DNA from: Treponema sp.
GTDB lineage: Bacteria; Spirochaetota; Spirochaetia; Treponematales; Treponemataceae
Assembly: GCA_014804085.1 (NCBI GenBank)
Contig: JAAVAM010000056.1
Span: forward strand, 19,481 to 26,495
Direction: 5' to 3'
Length of the DNA stretch: 7,015 nucleotides
Part shown: positions 5,007-7,015 of the stretch, one piece after another
Position numbering within the stretch: the first letter of the stretch is position 1
Layout of the letters: each line of letters opens with the position of its first letter
Notes under the pieces: generated by a model
Told to the model about the DNA's origin: nothing
The model's input: the letters and a program-made list of their open reading frames with translations, nothing else
Databases searched by the model: none
Translations under genes and position numbers: made by a program

Positions 5007-5381
5007 ATGGACAAAACCAATTGTACGATTTACATCGGGCAGTATTTTACGCTTGAGTGGTATTACGACAAAAACGGATACAGCCAGGCGTATGAGTATT
5101 TTCTTGCCATAACGCAGGAGCAACGCCGCAAGTTTTTGATCCTTGCGAAACGGATCGGAGACTTCGGGAAGATTTCGGACAAAACGAAATTCAGGAGCGA
5201 GGGTGATAAAATCTATGAATTTAAGCCGCAGCCTGACCGCTATCTGTGTTTCTTTATCAAGGGAAAGAAAATTATTGTTACCAACGCATTTACAAAGAAA
5301 ACGGCAAAACTTCCTGAGCAGGAAAAGAATACGTGCATAAAACACAGGGAAGATTATCTGCAAAGAAACAAGGAGGACTGA
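5007..5381 (+). CDS. higB: HigB-type toxin, RelE/ParE superfamily (Gp49-like)
   Basis: This 124-residue protein matches the Gp49/HigB group: FLAITQEQRRKFLILAKRI helix (32-50), KFRSEGDKIYEFKP (61-74, the strand that usually reads gLyElR), PDRYLCFFIKGKKIIVTNAF (76-95), and the hallmark FTKKTAKLPEQE (95-106), followed by a helix (NTCIKHREDYLQRN). HigB toxins of the RelE fold cut mRNA on the ribosome; the basic residues of the core strands are present, so it looks intact. The toxin precedes the antitoxin, as is typical of higBA. The ATG at 5007 has no Shine-Dalgarno and sits near the predicted transcript start, implying weak translation. One base separates the stop from the antitoxin ATG. The host-inhibition or phage-defence role is family knowledge, not visible here. 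Confidence 0.85.
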   Translation: MDKTNCTIYIGQYFTLEWYYDKNGYSQAYEYFLAITQEQRRKFLILAKRIGDFGKISDKTKFRSEGDKIYEFKPQPDRYLCFFIKGKKIIVTNAFTKKTAKLPEQEKNTCIKHREDYLQRNKED

Positions 5382-5382
5382 A

Positions 5383-5655
5383 ATGGAGACAACGTTCGAC
5401 ACATTCATAACGCGCGACCCCGAAGAAAAAGCCCGGTTCGACAAGGAATACAACGAATTCCTGCTTTCCGAATTCCTGATTGAAAAAATGGAAGAGGAGC
5501 AACTGTCTGTCCGAAGCATGGCGAAAAAGGCGCAGGTATCGCCCACGGTAATCCAAAAAATACGTAGCAATAAGAACGCGGACAAGATAAACTACAAGAC
5601 ATTTCTTGCGATTCTGAACTGCCTTGGATACAAAATGAACATAGTGAAAATGTAG
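5383..5655 (+). CDS. higA: HigA-type antitoxin, XRE-family helix-turn-helix
   Basis: This 90-residue protein starts at ATG 5383 after a perfect AAGGAGG (5370-5376) at a 6-base gap, much stronger than the toxin's site, so antitoxin should be made in excess. Residues 39-64 (EQLSVRSMAKKAQVSPTVIQ, then KIRSN) form the XRE helix-turn-helix, with the recognition helix around SPTVIQKI. The acidic N-terminus (TRDPEEKARFDKEYNEF) is the likely toxin-contact or dimer region, and NYKTFLAILNCLGYKMNI ends the five-helix fold. A dimer would bind the 20-bp inverted repeat at 4977-4996 and repress the operon. No terminator with a T-run follows; GCCATGCATGGC (5713-5724) is a small palindrome 57 bp downstream. 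Confidence 0.85.
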   Translation: METTFDTFITRDPEEKARFDKEYNEFLLSEFLIEKMEEEQLSVRSMAKKAQVSPTVIQKIRSNKNADKINYKTFLAILNCLGYKMNIVKM

Positions 5656-5773
5656 GGGGCATGTCGCACAGCCTTCTTGCCGTTGCCAAATGAGCATTGA
5701 TACCCGATATTTGCCATGCATGGCCGAATGTAAAGGAATTTTGCTTCGATAAGTCCGGCGCAATGTAGTTCAT
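5656..5773 (-). pseudogene. Possible truncated start of the next gene in the glycosyltransferase operon
   Basis: An ATG at 5773-5771 overlaps the broken glycosyltransferase's TGA (ATGA), the same coupling used by the acyltransferase/glycosyltransferase pair. The frame reads MNYIAPDLSKQNSFTFGHAW and continues for about 40 residues before it runs into the antisense of higA, where it has no sensible content and finally stops near 5405. One reading is that only the head of a further glycan gene remains and that the HigBA module sits where its body was. I do not recognise the 40 residues, so this may be chance. Confidence 0.25.
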
Positions 5774-6821
5774 TTCTTATCCTCCGTATGTTCTTTAGTC
5801 AAATCTTTATAAAGTGCCTGATATTCCAAAAGCATCTTTTCTTGTGAAAAATCCTGTTCGATTCGCCTCTTCAACGAAGCAATTTTTGCATCGCGTTTTT
5901 CAATGGCAGTCTCGCATGCCTTTTGAAGCGAACCTGTATCGTCCAGGGCAAAGAACGAAATTTCATTTTCAGAAAAAGTTCTGAAAGCGGGAATGTCAGA
6001 GCAGACAACGGACGCGCCGACCAGAGCGCTTTCCAAAAGAGCCAGCGAAAAGCGTATGATGGGAAGCAAAAAATGTCGGCTTCCTTTAATACGACATACG
6101 GTCGCTCGACCGCATCAAAAAACGCCACCCGGCTCTGAAGCTTTCTTTCGGACACGAACCGTTCGAGTTCCGCCCTATAATCTCCTGAGCCAATGCAAAC
6201 ATACGCAAAGCATTCGTCTTTCTCCAAAAGGCGCAAAATCTGCATCAATCCCTTTCGCTTTACAATCACGCTGAAAGAGCAGATTGTTTTTAAACCCGCG
6301 CTTTTAAACGCAAGCATTTTTTCGCATATTTCCCTATGCCGCTCGGTTTCATGCAAGTCAATTTTTACTCCGTTGTAAATCAGCGCATTGTGCTTGAATT
6401 GCGCATAGACTTTCATAAGAAAGTCATTTATCTGAACGGTCGCGTCAAATTTCTTTAGTGCCCTAATCCATTGACGGGAGAAAATCGCGGACACAAAGCG
6501 TCCATAAGAAATTGCAAGGTCATTTTTTATGTCGCAATGGACAGTGGATACAATTTTCGCGCGGCGGATATTGCGGGCGTTCTTTGCAAGATACAAATCA
6601 GGCCGCCGCATGTGGGAGTGGATTATGTCAAATTCGTCAAAGGAAATTTTGTCGCCCCAATTTATTCTGCGCGTCCCACAAGGGAACGCCACCTTGCAGA
6701 TGTCATCAAAATAAAACACGGCGACCTCATTGCCCTGTCCGACAAAAAATTCGGCAAGGAATTTCGCGACAAAAATCGGCGCTTTGGAGTCCAATGAAGG
6801 CAGGATGTATGCTATTTTCAT
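5770..6821 (-). pseudogene. Family 4 glycosyltransferase broken by a frameshift at the EX7E motif
   Basis: ATG at 6821, with GAGGTGA (6830-6824) upstream, begins MKIAYILPSLDSKAPIFVAK, a typical GT-B N-terminus; FDIIHSHMRRPDLYLAK and VSTVHCDI are N-domain motifs, and SFSVIVKRKGLMQILRLL, CIGSGDYRAELERFV and VVLKEADIFCFPSY are C-domain motifs. Right after FPSY the frame is lost; the protein continues one base back as RFSLALLESALVGASVVCSD and runs normally to TGA at 5770-5772. The two parts sum to about 350 residues, the family norm. Intact relatives read FPS.xEG[FL].LALLE, so Glu-Gly, the first Glu of the catalytic EX7E pair, is absent. A 7-base deletion at about 6052-6056 would explain both the shift and the missing residues. 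The first part alone reads on in the wrong frame to 5871. The product should be inactive. Confidence 0.85.
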
Positions 6822-6897
6822 AATCACCTCAATAAAAAGAAAAATGATAACCAAGTGTGATTAAAGCATAGAAAATATAGAGTTTTGGAAGCGAAAA

Positions 6898-6937
6898 GGC
6901 GGGATTTTTCGGGAAATGGCGGGTTTTATCGGGAATA
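6898..6937 (+). repeat. 20-bp direct repeat, two copies
   Basis: The copies share GGCGGG, a T-rich centre and TCGGGAA, 16 of 20 positions, with no spacer. Function unknown. Confidence 0.6.
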
Positions 6938-6939
6938 TA

Positions 6940-6956
6940 GTGCAAGGCTCTTGCAC
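6940..6956. repeat. Inverted repeat GTGCAAG-GCT-CTTGCAC
   Basis: Seven-base perfect arms around a 3-base loop. No T-run follows on either strand, so an operator is as likely as a hairpin. Confidence 0.55.
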
Positions 6957-6989
6957 AATGTGCGATAAATCCAACCGCAAAAGGGCGTT

Positions 6990-7015
6990 CAAATTCCCAC
7001 ACGATGGGGAATTTG
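6990..7015. repeat. Inverted repeat with 9-bp arms at the window edge
   Basis: CAAATTCCC (6990-6998) and GGGAATTTG (7007-7015) flank an 8-base loop. It may be a terminator stem of a neighbouring gene; the sequence beyond is not available. Confidence 0.5.

Larger units (their letters stand above)
6855..7015. other. Upstream region of the GT4 pseudogene with short repeats, no gene
   Basis: No coding frame is supported. Three short structures stand out: two copies of a 20-bp direct repeat (GGCGGGATTTTTCGGGAAAT at 6898-6917, GGCGGGTTTTATCGGGAATA at 6918-6937), the inverted repeat GTGCAAG-GCT-CTTGCAC at 6940-6956, and CAAATTCCC-N8-GGGAATTTG at 6990-7015 against the right edge. The first two lie 77-135 bp upstream of the GT4 start and could be regulatory; the last could be a terminator stem of a gene outside the window, but the T-run cannot be seen. 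Confidence 0.5.

Noticed and set aside
5713..5724. GCCATGCATGGC palindrome as higBA terminator
   Set aside because: No T-run follows on the plus strand, and the perfect 12-mer leaves no room for a loop.

Overview
The window carries surface-polysaccharide genes interleaved with two chromosomal toxin-antitoxin modules and a third compact two-gene operon that resembles one. No rRNA, tRNA, transposase or CRISPR array is visible. The host cannot be named from the sequence. A moderate and uneven base composition, a 10-base poly-G tract inside a coding gene, PIN and HigBA modules and glycan-modifying genes would fit a host-associated spirochaete such as Treponema, but this is only a guess.

Left part (1-2167). 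The window opens in the last ~108 codons of a DEAD-box RNA helicase-like gene (RNA-binding domain end plus an RGG/FGGG-rich tail), followed by GC-rich sequence with no convincing gene. An array of six AT-rich palindromes spaced 22-23 bp lies at 598-727. Next is a RelB/DinJ-type antitoxin and a PIN-domain toxin (862-1590). A ~575-bp stretch without a gene follows; it holds a degenerate 22-bp tandem repeat (1637-1717) and a second palindrome cluster built on GTAAGGATAA half-sites, including a perfect 34-bp palindrome.

Middle part (2168-4948, all minus strand). A two-gene operon encodes a 55-residue basic protein, too short for ordinary ORF calling, and a 196-residue protein with ADP-ribosyltransferase-like motifs. 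Upstream of it on the strand lies a second operon: an integral-membrane acyltransferase (OafA/acyltransferase-3 type) overlapping by ATGA a family-2 glycosyltransferase. The acyltransferase contains a run of ten G; adding or losing one G gives a stop within about 25 codons, as expected of a phase-variable surface-modification gene.

Right part (4949-7015). A HigBA-type toxin-antitoxin pair is divergent from the acyltransferase. A near-perfect 20-bp inverted repeat lies between its -35 and -10 boxes. The toxin start lies almost at the predicted transcription start and has no Shine-Dalgarno, while the antitoxin has a perfect AAGGAGG. Beyond it, on the minus strand, is a family-4 glycosyltransferase broken by a frameshift exactly at its EX7E catalytic motif. 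Its stop overlaps, by ATGA, a short apparently truncated reading frame facing higA. The last 160 bases hold short direct and inverted repeats but no gene.

Taken together, this looks like a variable glycan locus where glycosyltransferase/acyltransferase genes are being switched, broken and interrupted by addiction-type modules.
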